Shown: positions 26,261-34,857 of the stretch, piece after piece
Position numbering within the stretch: position 1 is the stretch's first letter
Layout: each line of letters opens with the position of its first letter
DNA from: Rugamonas rivuli
Lineage (GTDB): Bacteria; Pseudomonadota; Gammaproteobacteria; Burkholderiales; Burkholderiaceae_D
Direction: 5' to 3'
NCBI RefSeq assembly: GCF_009380165.1
Contig: NZ_WHUF01000011.1
Coordinates: 62,001-126,000, forward strand
Length of the DNA: 64,000 nucleotides
Position numbers and translations under genes: made by a program
The notes under the pieces: generated by a model
What the model saw: the letters and a program-made list of their open reading frames with translations, nothing else
Database searches by the model: none
What the model was told of the DNA's origin: nothing

Positions 26261-27972
26261 GATGCGACCTCCGGTGGTTGGCTAAGACGGCTGCCATCGG
26301 CAGCGAATTCAAGTGCAAAATCCAGGGCGCTCATGAATTCAACCACATTGATCGGCTTGGTGAGATAGCGCAGGAATCCCGCCTCCACCCCTTTTTCTAT
26401 GTCGCGCGGCATGGCGTTGGCCGACAGCGCCATCACCGGGATGTGCGCGGTGGTGGCGTCATCCCGCAAGATCTTGAGACAGCCGTAGCCGCTCACGCCC
26501 GGCAAGTTAATGTCCATCAAAATCACATCGGGCTGGTAGGCGCGCGCCAGCTGGATGCCGGTGTGGCCGTCGATCGCGGTCAGCAGCTTGAGATCGCTGC
26601 GGCGCTGTATCAACTGCTCCACCAGGGTCAGGTTGGCGGGATTGTCCTCGATGTACAGCAGCGTCTTCATCGCCGCGCCATTGCTGGCGCCCAGCGCCAA
26701 CGGCGCATCGAAGGCCGCGGCCTCCAGCACCGGCTCGCTGCTGGCGGTCAGCTCGATCCAGAACGTGGTGCCGACGCCGACTTCGCTCTCGACGCCGATG
26801 GCGCCGCCCATCAACTCGGTCAGCTGCTTGGTCACGACCAGGCCGATGCCGGTGCCCTCTTCCGCGCCGTCTTCCTGGCCCAGGCGGTTGAACGGCTGGA
26901 ACAGCTGCTCCGTCTGTTCACTGGTCAGGCCGGCGCCGGTATCGGTCACGCTGATGCGCACCATGCCTTCGCGGCCGGCCGTGCATTCGACCGTCACCTT
27001 GCCGCCGTGGCGGTTGTACTTGATGGCGTTGGACAGCAGGTTGATCATCACCTGCTTGACGCGCGTGCGGTCGGCGTGCACGAAGAAGGGTTCGCTGAGC
27101 GAGGCGAAGAACAAACGGATGCCGCGCTTTTCCGCCTGCGGCCCGATCAGGGCCTGGCAATCGCGCAGCACCTCGGACAGGCCCATCGACTCCTGCGACA
27201 TCGTCACCTTGCCGGACTCAATCATGGCCAGGTCGAGGATCTCGTTGATCAGCTGCAGCAGATACCAGCCGCCCTTGAGGATCTGGTCCAGCGAGCGCTG
27301 CTGCGACGGGCTCGGCGGCGGCTTGTCCGACGCCAGCAGCTGCGCGAAACCCAGCACCGCATTGAGCGGCGTGCGCAGCTCGTGGCTCATGCCCGACAGG
27401 AAATCCGACTTGGCGCGATTGGCCTTGTCGGCCACCGCGCGCGCCGCTTCCAGCTCCACATTGGTTTCCTGCAGCGCCAGTTGCTGCTCGCGCAGGCGCT
27501 TGTCCAGCACGGCCTGCTCGCGCTCGACTTCCTTGCGCGCCGTATTGTCCGTGCCCATCAGCAGATAGCCGATGATTTTTTCCTCGGCGTCGCGCAGCGC
27601 GCTGACCGAGACGATGGCCGGGAAGCGGCTGCCATCCTTGCGGATATAGGTCAGCTCGTAGATGTCTTCGATGCCGCGCGAAGCCTTGAACACCAGCGCG
27701 TCAAAGCCCGGCCGGATGGTGGTTCCCAATTCCTGGCTGAGCGCGGCGGCGCGGGCCACCACTTCCTGCGCATCGGAAATGCCGGCCGGCGTGATGCGGT
27801 TCACCACCTCGGCCGCGCTGTAGCCCAGCATGCGCTCGGCGCCGACGTTGAAGATCTGGATCACGCCCTGCGCGTCGGTGGCGATGCTGGAGAAGTTGGC
27901 GCTGTTGTGGATCGCCAGTTGCAGCGCATCGGCCTTGAGCAAGGGGCTGCCGTGGAGTGGATTGGTTTTCAT
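26257..27972 (-). CDS. Hybrid sensor histidine kinase (PAS-HisKA-HATPase-receiver)
   Basis: A 571-residue soluble kinase. A PAS domain (about residues 20-150) ends in the typical PAC segment, followed by a coiled coil and the dimerisation/phosphorylation helix with H197 in SGMSHELRTPLNA. A HATPase domain (about 300-420) shows DTGAGL and GTGIGL ATP-lid motifs. A C-terminal receiver (about 436-555) carries D487 in ILMDINLPG and K539. There is no transmembrane segment, so the PAS domain senses a cytoplasmic signal. It overlaps the upstream Crp-like gene and the downstream regulator gene by four bases each. Confidence 0.93.
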   Translation of the reverse strand: MKTNPLHGSPLLKADALQLAIHNSANFSSIATDAQGVIQIFNVGAERMLGYSAAEVVNRITPAGISDAQEVVARAAALSQELGTTIRPGFDALVFKASRGIEDIYELTYIRKDGSRFPAIVSVSALRDAEEKIIGYLLMGTDNTARKEVEREQAVLDKRLREQQLALQETNVELEAARAVADKANRAKSDFLSGMSHELRTPLNAVLGFAQLLASDKPPPSPSQQRSLDQILKGGWYLLQLINEILDLAMIESGKVTMSQESMGLSEVLRDCQALIGPQAEKRGIRLFFASLSEPFFVHADRTRVKQVMINLLSNAIKYNRHGGKVTVECTAGREGMVRISVTDTGAGLTSEQTEQLFQPFNRLGQEDGAEEGTGIGLVVTKQLTELMGGAIGVESEVGVGTTFWIELTASSEPVLEAAAFDAPLALGASNGAAMKTLLYIEDNPANLTLVEQLIQRRSDLKLLTAIDGHTGIQLARAYQPDVILMDINLPGVSGYGCLKILRDDATTAHIPVMALSANAMPRDIEKGVEAGFLRYLTKPINVVEFMSALDFALEFAADGSRLSQPPEVAS

Positions 27973-28697
27973 TGCGGTTCCTGACGTTGGCGTACGTCTG
28001 ACATCAGGCGCGCGAATTCTTTTTTGACGACTTCATAGCATTCACAGACATCGCCCTCCAGCCCGATCCGGTCCAGCACCGAGATGTGGCCGCGGCGGTT
28101 GCTGATAAAGCCCTTGGCCTGCAGGCGTCCCGCCGCCACCGTCACCCCTTCGCGCCGCACGCCCAGCATGGTGGCGATCAGCTCCTGGGTCATGGTCAGC
28201 TCGCTGGTGGGCAGGCGGTCCAGCGTCAGCAGCAGCCAGCGGCACAGCTGCTGTTCCAGCGTGTGATGGCGGTTGCAGATCGCCGTCTGCGACATCTGGG
28301 TGAGCAGCGCCTGGGTGTAGCGCAGCAGCAGCCGCATGACCGGGCCGGCCAGGTTGAACTCGTCGAGCAGGATCTGCGACTTGAGGCGGTAGCCATGGCC
28401 GGCGGTCTGCACCACGGCGCGGCTGGGCGTCGTGTTGCCGCCCATGAAGAGCGAGATGCCGAGGATGCCCTCGTTGCCGACGCCGGCGATCTCGGACGAG
28501 CTGCCGTTCTCCAGCACATAGTGCAGCGAGACGATGGCCGAGGTCGGGAAATAGACGTGGTTAAGCTTGCCGCCCGATTCGTACAGCACATCGCCCAGCC
28601 GCATCATGATCGGCTCCAGATGCGGCGACAGGCGGGCGTACTCGGCGTCCAGCAGCGCGGCCAGCAAATGGTTTTGATTGGGGTTGTTGAGACGCAT
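27969..28697 (-). CDS. Crp/Fnr-family transcription regulator
   Basis: A 242-residue protein with an N-terminal cyclic-nucleotide-type beta roll (about residues 25-130: LYESGGKLNHVYFPTSAIVSL, GNEGILGISLFMGG) and a C-terminal winged helix (about 165-225: LTMTQELIATMLGVRREGVTVAAGRLQAKGFI). The roll lacks the cAMP-binding RxS arrangement and the Fnr cysteines, so the signal is not cAMP or an iron-sulphur cluster of Fnr type. It heads a three-gene operon with the hybrid kinase and the PAS response regulator, each junction a four-base overlap. Confidence 0.88.
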   Translation of the reverse strand: MRLNNPNQNHLLAALLDAEYARLSPHLEPIMMRLGDVLYESGGKLNHVYFPTSAIVSLHYVLENGSSSEIAGVGNEGILGISLFMGGNTTPSRAVVQTAGHGYRLKSQILLDEFNLAGPVMRLLLRYTQALLTQMSQTAICNRHHTLEQQLCRWLLLTLDRLPTSELTMTQELIATMLGVRREGVTVAAGRLQAKGFISNRRGHISVLDRIGLEGDVCECYEVVKKEFARLMSDVRQRQEPQ

Positions 28698-28790
28698 GAA
28701 ACATTCCTTGTTCCAGTCGTCATCTAGGCGGGGGGCGGGGACGGCAAACGATGGCCGTCAGACACAGTAACACACTTCTTCACATTGCAA

Positions 28791-28817
28791 GGCGGCGTAC
28801 CGGATCGGCACGCCGCC
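28791..28817 (-). terminator. Hairpin after the first PEP-CTERM gene
   Basis: GGCGGCGT (28791-28798) and ACGCCGCC (28810-28817) form an 8-bp GC-rich stem 10 bases beyond the stop of the PEP-CTERM gene (28827). On the - strand it is followed by TTGCAATGTG, a weak U-tract, so termination may be partial. Confidence 0.55.
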
Positions 28818-28826
28818 CGCGCAGGA

Positions 28827-29480
28827 TCAGGCGCGGCGGCGCGCGATCGCGCCGAGCAGCAGCAAGCCGCCGGCCAGCATCGCGTACGACGACGGTTCCG
28901 GCACGGAACTCACCGAGAAATGGATATTGTCGATGCCGACGTTGTAGGCGCTGTCATGCCACAGGATGCTCAGGCCGCTGGCCGACGACACGTTGGCGAA
29001 CAGCGTCGTTGCCGAATTGCCGGTCGGGATAATGCCGTCAAAGCTGAACAGCACCGGGCCGCCGATCGCCGACACCGTCACGGACGTGGTGTGCGCCACG
29101 CCGCCATAAGTGCCGAGGTCGAAGCGCGACAGGCTCACCACCTGGCCGGCTTGCGGCACGAAATCGATGCGCGCGGCCGAATGGGCATCGCTGGCGCCGG
29201 CGTACAGCACGCCATGCAGGGCGTTGTAGCCGGCGTCCCACCAGTTGAGCGTACCGTGGCCGGTGTAGGGTGCGGCGTATTGCACGTCGACGACGCCGGC
29301 GACGTCGCCGTAGGATTGCGCGATGCTGCCGTTGCCATTGGAGCAGTCTTGACGCGTGCCGTAGCCGCTGCCATTGGCGGTGCAGTTCAGCTTGTAGTCG
29401 AAGTCGAGCGTGTAATCGGCCGCGTGCGCGGTGCCGCCCAGCGCCAGCACAGCGCCCAGGATGAGGAATGATTTTTTCAT
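28827..29480 (-). CDS. PEP-CTERM sorting-domain exported protein
   Basis: A 217-residue exported protein with a signal peptide (residues 1-20, ending TAHA), a beta-rich Ser/Gly/Thr-rich body and a C-terminal sorting signal (193-217): VPEPSSYAML, a hydrophobic helix and a terminal ARRRA. Such proteins are cut by exosortase (EpsH) and exported in exopolysaccharide-producing Gram-negative bacteria. Two Cys residues near positions 33 and 46 could form a disulphide. No exosortase gene is in the window. Function of the body is unknown. Confidence 0.88.
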   Translation of the reverse strand: MKKSFLILGAVLALGGTAHAADYTLDFDYKLNCTANGSGYGTRQDCSNGNGSIAQSYGDVAGVVDVQYAAPYTGHGTLNWWDAGYNALHGVLYAGASDAHSAARIDFVPQAGQVVSLSRFDLGTYGGVAHTTSVTVSAIGGPVLFSFDGIIPTGNSATTLFANVSSASGLSILWHDSAYNVGIDNIHFSVSSVPEPSSYAMLAGGLLLLGAIARRRA

Positions 29481-29567
29481 GTTGGCTGCCTTGGATTGGT
29501 ATCAAAAATGAAACGTGGGCACTATATCATGAATTGTCATTTCAACATTTTTCCACCTGGCGCGCTG

Positions 29568-30941
29568 CTACGGCGCCGCGCGCGGCAAGCGTTCGCCGTT
29601 GAGCAGCCCCCATGCCAGCACCGCCATCACCTGCGTCGCCTGCGTCAGGTCGGCCTCGACGATGTGATCGATCGAGTCGGCCTGGCTGTGCTGGGTGTGG
29701 GTGCGGTAGTCGCGCAGATCCTGGATCGGCGGGAAGGTGGGGATGCCCTTGGCGGCGAACGGTTCGAAATCCGACCCGCCAGCCATGCCGTAGACGATAT
29801 CGATGCCGCCCAGCGGCTTGGCGGGGGGCTGCGCGGCTTGCAAGCTGGCGTACCAGGCCTCCTGCTTCATGTCGAAGAAGCCGGTGATGCGGCCGGCGCC
29901 GCTGTCCTGCACCAGCACCGCCTGGATTTTCGACAGCTCGTCCGCGTGCGCGGCGACGTAGGCCTTGCTGCCCAGCAGGCCCTGCTCCTCGCCCGAGAAC
30001 AGCACCACGCGCAGCGTGCGTTTCGGCTGCAGGTTCTGGACGTGCATGGCGCGCAGGATCTCCATCATGGTGACAACGCCGGCGCCGTTGTCGGTGGCGC
30101 CGGAGCCCAGGTCCCACGAATCGAGATGCGCGCCGAGCACGACCATTTCGCCCGATGGATCCGTCCCGGGAAAGTCCGCCACCACGTTGTAGGCGTTGAT
30201 GGGCCTGGCGCCGAAACGGCCGCCCAGTTCCATCGCCACGCGCGGCGCGCGGCCGCGCGCCAGCAGGCGCTTGAGCACATTCGCATGCTCGCTGGAGATG
30301 ATGCCGGCGTTGCGGTCGAACAGCGAGTTCGGACCGCCCCACATCTCCTGCAGGCTGTTGCTCTTCGTCGAGACGAACAGCACGCCGGCGAAGCGCGCAT
30401 CGTCGATGGTCTTTCTGGATTCGGCCAGATAGCGCGGCAGATTCTTGCGCTGTTCCGGCGTGGCCTTGGGCACCGATTCCAGCAGCACGATCTTGCCTTT
30501 CAGCGGAGCCGATGCGGCCTTGAACTCGTCCCAGGTCTTGACGTCCAACACCGCGACCTCGCCCTTGACCACGCCTGAGGTGCCGGAGGTCCAGGCCTTC
30601 TGCACGACATCGAGCTGCATGCCGTTGGCGTTGAGCAGACGCGCGCGGGCGATGCCGCGCAGCCAGGGGCGGCCCATGTCATAGCCTTCCAGATGCGCGT
30701 TCGCGGCGCCATAGCTGGCCAGCCGTTGCACAGCCCATTGCTGGGCGGCGCGCAGCTGGGCCGAGCCGGTCAGGCGCGGGCCGACGTCGTCGCAAATCTC
30801 TTCCAGATTCGGCATCAAACGGGACCGCTGGCCGATCTCTTCGATCAGCCGGTTCTCTGCGGAAGAGGACGCAGGCTGCGCGTGCGCAAGGCCTGCGCCC
30901 AGCAGCAGCGCCGCTGCCAGGATATGTCGTCGCAAGGGCAT
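29568..30941 (-). CDS. M28-family zinc aminopeptidase with PA-like insert, secreted
   Basis: A 457-residue exported peptidase. The signal peptide ends near residue 21 (LAHA). An insert (about residues 85-225, GVVKGEVAVLDVKTWDEFK) resembles the protease-associated domain. The catalytic M28 core has GAHLDSWDLGSGATDNGAG (first zinc His/Asp region), SGEEQGLLGS (catalytic Glu), and a later metal His in THTQHSQADSIDHI. It likely removes N-terminal residues from peptides in the periplasm or outside. It is eight bases downstream of an exported protein of unknown function and shares its sigma-54 promoter. Confidence 0.9.
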   Translation of the reverse strand: MPLRRHILAAALLLGAGLAHAQPASSSAENRLIEEIGQRSRLMPNLEEICDDVGPRLTGSAQLRAAQQWAVQRLASYGAANAHLEGYDMGRPWLRGIARARLLNANGMQLDVVQKAWTSGTSGVVKGEVAVLDVKTWDEFKAASAPLKGKIVLLESVPKATPEQRKNLPRYLAESRKTIDDARFAGVLFVSTKSNSLQEMWGGPNSLFDRNAGIISSEHANVLKRLLARGRAPRVAMELGGRFGARPINAYNVVADFPGTDPSGEMVVLGAHLDSWDLGSGATDNGAGVVTMMEILRAMHVQNLQPKRTLRVVLFSGEEQGLLGSKAYVAAHADELSKIQAVLVQDSGAGRITGFFDMKQEAWYASLQAAQPPAKPLGGIDIVYGMAGGSDFEPFAAKGIPTFPPIQDLRDYRTHTQHSQADSIDHIVEADLTQATQVMAVLAWGLLNGERLPRAAP

Positions 30942-30949
30942 GGCTGGCC

Positions 30950-31492
30950 TCAGCGCTTGGGCATGGGCGGCAGCGCGCGGACGAAGGCGAGCAGCGTGCC
31001 TTTGTCGCGGGCGGCGATGGCTTCGTCCAATTGCGCGGAACGATTGTCGGGACGGGCGGCAAGCAAGCTTTCATAAGCGCGCAGCACGCCTTCCAGGCCG
31101 GCGACGGTCTTGGCTTCGAAATCGTCCTTGTTCTTTTGCGGATCGTGGATCTGGTGCTGGACCTGGTAAGCCGCGGTGCTCACCATGTGCTGGAAGATGA
31201 CAGCGCGTTTCACGTCGCCCTTGGCGGCGCCGTTCATCAGCCAGAACGCGCCCTGGTCGGGACCGAAGCTGTAGTCGGGCACATCGTCCGACCATTTCTG
31301 GAACCAGCGGCCATCGGCGGACGCCATCGTGGCCAGGGGATCTTTGTCGGACGCTGCGGCGATCTGGACGACGCGCGCGATTTCTTCCGGCGTCGCCGGG
31401 CCGCGGCTGTCGGCGGCCAGGGCGGAGGACAGCATGCCGCCGCTGACGGCGAGGATGGTGCACAAGCGGGTGAAGAGGCGATACATAGTCAT
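30950..31492 (-). CDS. Exported protein of unknown function, first gene of the sigma-54 operon
   Basis: A 180-residue protein with a clear signal peptide (about residues 1-27, SALAA). The body is hydrophilic and helical (ATPEEIARVVQIAAASDKD, VAGLEGVLRAYESLL); no family recognised. The start at 31492 has AGGAG at a suitable distance; an ATG two codons later has less support. It is followed after eight bases by the M28 peptidase, so the two products probably act together, for example as an accessory and an enzyme. Upstream is a near-perfect sigma-54 promoter and a 12-bp inverted repeat. Confidence 0.75.
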   Translation of the reverse strand: MTMYRLFTRLCTILAVSGGMLSSALAADSRGPATPEEIARVVQIAAASDKDPLATMASADGRWFQKWSDDVPDYSFGPDQGAFWLMNGAAKGDVKRAVIFQHMVSTAAYQVQHQIHDPQKNKDDFEAKTVAGLEGVLRAYESLLAARPDNRSAQLDEAIAARDKGTLLAFVRALPPMPKR

Positions 31493-31503
31493 GGTTCAGG
31501 CTC

Positions 31504-31545
31504 CTGTGAGTGTGGATGATCGAACGAGGATCGCCACACTCACAG
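31504..31545. repeat. 12-bp perfect inverted repeat spanning the expected transcription start
   Basis: CTGTGAGTGTGG (31504-31515) is exactly inverted at 31534-31545 (CCACACTCACAG), with an 18-base centre. The upstream arm overlaps the -12 element of the putative sigma-54 promoter and the other arm ends beside the ribosome site of the downstream gene. It overlaps two shorter palindromes (CACAGC/GCTGTG at 31541-31556 and AGCAAG/CTTGCT at 31544-31565), so a DNA-binding site is more likely than a simple RNA hairpin. Confidence 0.7.
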
Positions 31546-31559
31546 CAAGCGCTGTGCCA
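31544..31559 (-). promoter_or_regulatory. Putative sigma-54 promoter of the exported protein/M28 peptidase operon
   Basis: Read on the - strand, the sequence is TGGCAC-AGCGC-TTGCT. It gives the -24 GG and -12 GC dinucleotides separated by 10 bases, an almost exact match to the sigma-54 consensus TGGCAC-N5-TTGCA/T. The expected start of transcription is near 31533, about 40 bases ahead of the ATG at 31492. rpoN is encoded in the same window (12210-13688). An enhancer-binding activator must exist elsewhere. Confidence 0.7.
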
Positions 31560-31662
31560 CTTGCTAAGTCGTTGATGCTGCGGGGGTTTCACTCTTGCCA
31601 GGCCGCGCGCAAGTGTACGCTTCCGAACAAGATCGACCGCAGGCGGACAGGTGCCGCGAACC

Positions 31663-32313
31663 CTATCGCCGAAGTTTTCGCCCGGTGCTACGCACGGCGC
31701 AGATGAAACCAAGACCGGCCAGCCACATCACATAAGACTCCGGCTCAGGGACGGCGCTGGTAAAGGTCATCGAGTAAGACAGATTCGTGTTCGGCGACGC
31801 AGAAAACCATCCGGCAGGAATCCCATTTCCAGGAGCGGCGCCGAAGAATCGAACGTAGGCTTGACCGCCCAACGGGTCAGTCACCGCATTCCCCGCGAGC
31901 ATGACACCTGGCGTAGCTGATGGCACACCCCGGCTGCTCAGGTAGGCAATATATTGCTGCCCTCGTTGCAGAGTGACGCTGATATTCTGCGCACTCACGG
32001 GCTGACCGGGGTTATACGGCAGCAAGGTGGAATACAAGGGAACCCCAACCGAATCGACGCCACTCCATGCGGATATGATGAAGTCCACGTCCCCATGGCT
32101 GTTATCCGGATAGTGCGCGGAGAAGAATGAAAAGTTAGTCAAATGCGACTCCGGCGCCGTAAATACCTCGCCCACCTCGACGGTATCAAATCCTATGAAA
32201 TAGCCATAAGAGCCATCGTTGGTATTGCTATAGGTTGCAGCCTTTGAACTAGCGGAAAAAAATGCAATGGCGATGACCGCGCCTGACAGCAGCTTGCTAA
32301 CAGTACCTGACAT
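31663..32313 (-). CDS. PEP-CTERM sorting-domain exported protein, AT-richer than neighbours
   Basis: A 216-residue protein with a signal peptide (to about residue 25, SSKAA), a beta-rich body and a C-terminal sorting signal at about 188-216 starting VPEPESYVMW, a hydrophobic helix and a basic end (RKLRR). It has a suitable ribosome site (AAGGCGG) and a possible promoter at 32353-32381. Its DNA is visibly less GC-rich than the flanking genes, which suggests recent acquisition or relaxed selection. Function of the body is unknown. Confidence 0.85.
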   Translation of the reverse strand: MSGTVSKLLSGAVIAIAFFSASSKAATYSNTNDGSYGYFIGFDTVEVGEVFTAPESHLTNFSFFSAHYPDNSHGDVDFIISAWSGVDSVGVPLYSTLLPYNPGQPVSAQNISVTLQRGQQYIAYLSSRGVPSATPGVMLAGNAVTDPLGGQAYVRFFGAAPGNGIPAGWFSASPNTNLSYSMTFTSAVPEPESYVMWLAGLGFICAVRSTGRKLRR

Positions 32314-32352
32314 AATTTTCCGCCTTGTAAAGAGTATTTAACTGAAATATTG

Positions 32353-32381
32353 AATTTACGCCATTGTCATATAAGTATCAA
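32353..32381 (-). promoter_or_regulatory. Possible sigma-70 promoter of the second PEP-CTERM gene
   Basis: On the - strand TTGATA (32381-32376) is followed after 17 bases by TAAATT (32358-32353), a -35/-10 pair with five and four consensus matches. It lies 40 bases before the start codon at 32313. The region is AT-rich, so chance matches are likely. Confidence 0.35.
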
Positions 32382-32422
32382 TTTGTATCTCTGCATTGTC
32401 GCCGCTGCAAACAACAATAAAA

Positions 32423-32445
32423 AAAGCCGCGGAATTCGCGGCTTT
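32423..32445 (-). terminator. Rho-independent terminator after ychF
   Basis: AAAGCCGCG (32423-32431) and CGCGGCTTT (32437-32445) form a 9-bp stem with a five-base loop. On the - strand it is followed by TTTTATTG, giving a strong intrinsic terminator about 20 bases after the ychF stop. Confidence 0.9.
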
Positions 32446-32466
32446 AAGAGGTCACTCGTGAGACTG

Positions 32467-33558
32467 TCAGACGTTGAACAGGAAGTTCAGCACGTCGCCA
32501 TCCTTGACCACGTATTCCTTGCCCTCGGCGCGCATCTTGCCCGCTTCCTTGGCGCCGCCTTCACCCTTGTACTGGATGTAGTCGTCGTAGGCGATGGTTT
32601 GCGCGCGGATGAAGCCGCGTTCGAAGTCGGTGTGGATCACGCCGGCCGCTTGCGGTGCGGTGTCGCCGATGTGGATGGTCCAGGCGCGCACTTCTTTCAC
32701 GCCGGCGGTGAAGTAGGTCTGCAGACCCAGCAGCTTGTAGGCGGCGCGGATCAGACGGTCCAGGCCTGGCTCTTCCATGCCCATGTCGCTCAGGAAGGCG
32801 GTCTTGTCGGCGTCGTCCAGGTCGGCGATTTCCGCTTCGATCGACGCGCAGATGGCGACGATAGGCGCGTTCTGGGTGGCGGCGTAGGCGGTCAGCTGGT
32901 CCAGCAGCGGGTTGTTGGTGAAGCCGGTGTCGGATACGTTGGCCACGTACATGGCCGGCTTGGCGGTGATCAGGCACAGCGGCTTGATCAGGGCCATTTC
33001 ATCGGCGTCCAGGCCCATGGCGCGCACAGGCTTGGCTTCGTTCAGGTGCGGCACGATGCGCTCCATGATGGCCAGCAGCTTGGCGGCGTCCTTGTCGCCG
33101 GAACGGGCTTTCTTGTTTTCGCGGTGGATGGCTTTTTCCACGGTGCCCAGGTCAGCCAGCGCCAGCTCGGTCTGGATCACTTCGATATCGTCCAGCGGGC
33201 TGACCTTGCCGGCCACGTGGATCACGTTGTCATCTTCGAAGCAGCGCACGACGTTGACGATGGCGTCGGTTTCGCGGATGTGCGACAGGAACTGGTTGCC
33301 CAGGCCCTCGCCCTGCGACGCGCCCGCCACCAGGCCGGCGATGTCGACGAACTCGACGATGGCGTTGACCATGCGTTCCGGCTTGACGATGTCGGCCAGC
33401 GCGCCCATGCGCGGATCCGGCACTTCGACCACGCCGACGTTAGGCTCGATGGTGCAGAACGGATAGTTCTCGGCCGGGATGCCGGCCTTGGTCAGGGCGT
33501 TGAAGAGGGTGGACTTGCCGACGTTAGGCAGGCCGACGATGCCGCATTGGAGACTCAT
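32467..33558 (-). CDS. ychF: Redox-regulated ATPase/GTP-binding protein YchF
   Basis: A 363-residue cytoplasmic OBG-family P-loop protein. MSLQCGIVGLPNVGKSTLFNALTKAG gives the G1 motif (GLPNVGKS), the G3 DIAGLVAGASQGEGLGNQFL follows near residue 70, and the usual NKxD is replaced by NVSD (near 204), which makes the family prefer ATP. The C-terminal TGS-like domain ends with the conserved VVKDGDVLNFLFNV. Universal housekeeping protein linked to ribosome and oxidative-stress functions. A strong terminator follows. Confidence 0.97.
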   Translation of the reverse strand: MSLQCGIVGLPNVGKSTLFNALTKAGIPAENYPFCTIEPNVGVVEVPDPRMGALADIVKPERMVNAIVEFVDIAGLVAGASQGEGLGNQFLSHIRETDAIVNVVRCFEDDNVIHVAGKVSPLDDIEVIQTELALADLGTVEKAIHRENKKARSGDKDAAKLLAIMERIVPHLNEAKPVRAMGLDADEMALIKPLCLITAKPAMYVANVSDTGFTNNPLLDQLTAYAATQNAPIVAICASIEAEIADLDDADKTAFLSDMGMEEPGLDRLIRAAYKLLGLQTYFTAGVKEVRAWTIHIGDTAPQAAGVIHTDFERGFIRAQTIAYDDYIQYKGEGGAKEAGKMRAEGKEYVVKDGDVLNFLFNV

Positions 33559-33817
33559 GAAAAACCTTTAATTATCAATTTCGCCGGCAAGCGGCTGGTG
33601 AAAAACGGCCGCCGAGGGGCGTTTTCTGGAAATTCGTGCTTTTTAAAGCGTTCAAGGGTCAATTGTACCTCCCTCGCCCCCACTCTTCAAAAAAACCGGC
33701 CATGAACGGCATTCCGCCGGAGCAAAATAAGCCGGAGCAACACTCCAAAAAGGAATGGTGGACTTATTGCCGTATAGCACTATCATACAGACAGTGCCAC
33801 CCGCCGGAGTCCACGCC

Positions 33818-34855
33818 ATGTCCGCAATCGCCGAGACGGCCCCGATCTACATGCGCAGCAGGCGATTCGATCGCCTGTTCGTGCTGGGCATACCTTTGCT
33901 GGCCCTGACGATGGGCGCGCTGGCGCTCGGCTATCCGCAATACGTGGTGCTGATACTCACGCTGGACCTGGCGTTGCTTGGCTACCATCATGTCATTTCC
34001 ACCTACACCCGGCTGCTGTTCGACATGAAGTCGGCCCGCCAGCACTGGGCCCTGCTGCTGCCACTGCCGGTGGCCGTGTTCGCCGGCGTCTACCTGCTGA
34101 TACGCTGGGGCGGCGTAACGGCGGTCGCCACGCTGTACATGCATTGGCAGTGGTATCACTACACGCGGCAGAGCGAAGGCATCAACAAAGCCTACGGCAT
34201 GAAGACGCGCAGCGCCCAGGCCGGCAATGCCATGTTCAACCGTGTCACCTTTTACCTGGTGCCGGTGGCGGCTTTCCTGATGATGAGCGCGCGCCCGGAA
34301 TCGACCTTCCTGGGCATCGAAGTGTGGAAGCTGCCGGCGCCGCAGTGGCTGGCGCAGTCCGCGCTGGCGGCGGCGGGCGCCTGCCTGGCGTGGTGGCTGG
34401 CGGCGCAGCTGCGGGCGCTGCGCGCGGGCACGCTGGGGCTGCTGCATTTCGCCTACCTGTGTTCGCACTACGTGATCTACCTGGTGTCCTATGCAGCGAT
34501 CCGCGACATCACGACCGGCTGGCTGGTCATCAACGTGTGGCATAACGCGCAGTACATCGCCTTTGTCTGGCTGTTCAATTCCAACCAGTTCAAGGGCGGC
34601 ATCAACCGGCAGCAACTGGCGCTGTCCTGGCTCAGCCAGGAAGGCCGCTGGCCGCTCTACCTGATGGCCTGCGTGGCGCTGACCGGCGTGGTGTACCGCT
34701 CCATCGACGCCTCCAATGCCTGGTTCGCCAACTACACCATGGTGCCGCTGGTCGTCATCGCCTACCAGGGCATCAACTTCCATCACTACATCGTCGACTC
34801 GATCATCTGGAAGCTGCGCAAGCGCGATGTGCAAAGCGCATTGAAGATAGGCTGA
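33818..34855 (+). CDS. Polytopic membrane protein with conserved-looking His motifs, function unknown
   Basis: A 345-residue protein (ATG at 33818) with about eight hydrophobic helices. His pairs sit near helix ends: GYHHVISTYTRLLFD (about residue 55), MHWQWYHYTRQSEG (about 109-122), WHNAQYIAFVW (about 240) and NFHHYIVDSIIWK (about 326-338). This layout of HH/HxxxH groups recalls di-iron membrane desaturase or hydroxylase families, but I do not recognise the family. It is followed after two bases by an acyltransferase gene, so both may modify a lipid or surface glycan. Confidence 0.6.
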   Translation: MSAIAETAPIYMRSRRFDRLFVLGIPLLALTMGALALGYPQYVVLILTLDLALLGYHHVISTYTRLLFDMKSARQHWALLLPLPVAVFAGVYLLIRWGGVTAVATLYMHWQWYHYTRQSEGINKAYGMKTRSAQAGNAMFNRVTFYLVPVAAFLMMSARPESTFLGIEVWKLPAPQWLAQSALAAAGACLAWWLAAQLRALRAGTLGLLHFAYLCSHYVIYLVSYAAIRDITTGWLVINVWHNAQYIAFVWLFNSNQFKGGINRQQLALSWLSQEGRWPLYLMACVALTGVVYRSIDASNAWFANYTMVPLVVIAYQGINFHHYIVDSIIWKLRKRDVQSALKIG

Positions 34856-34857
34856 CC

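Noticed and set aside
33716..33740. Repeated GCCGGAGCAA before the membrane-protein gene
   Set aside because: Two short copies 15 bases apart, with no palindrome or known binding pattern; probably chance.
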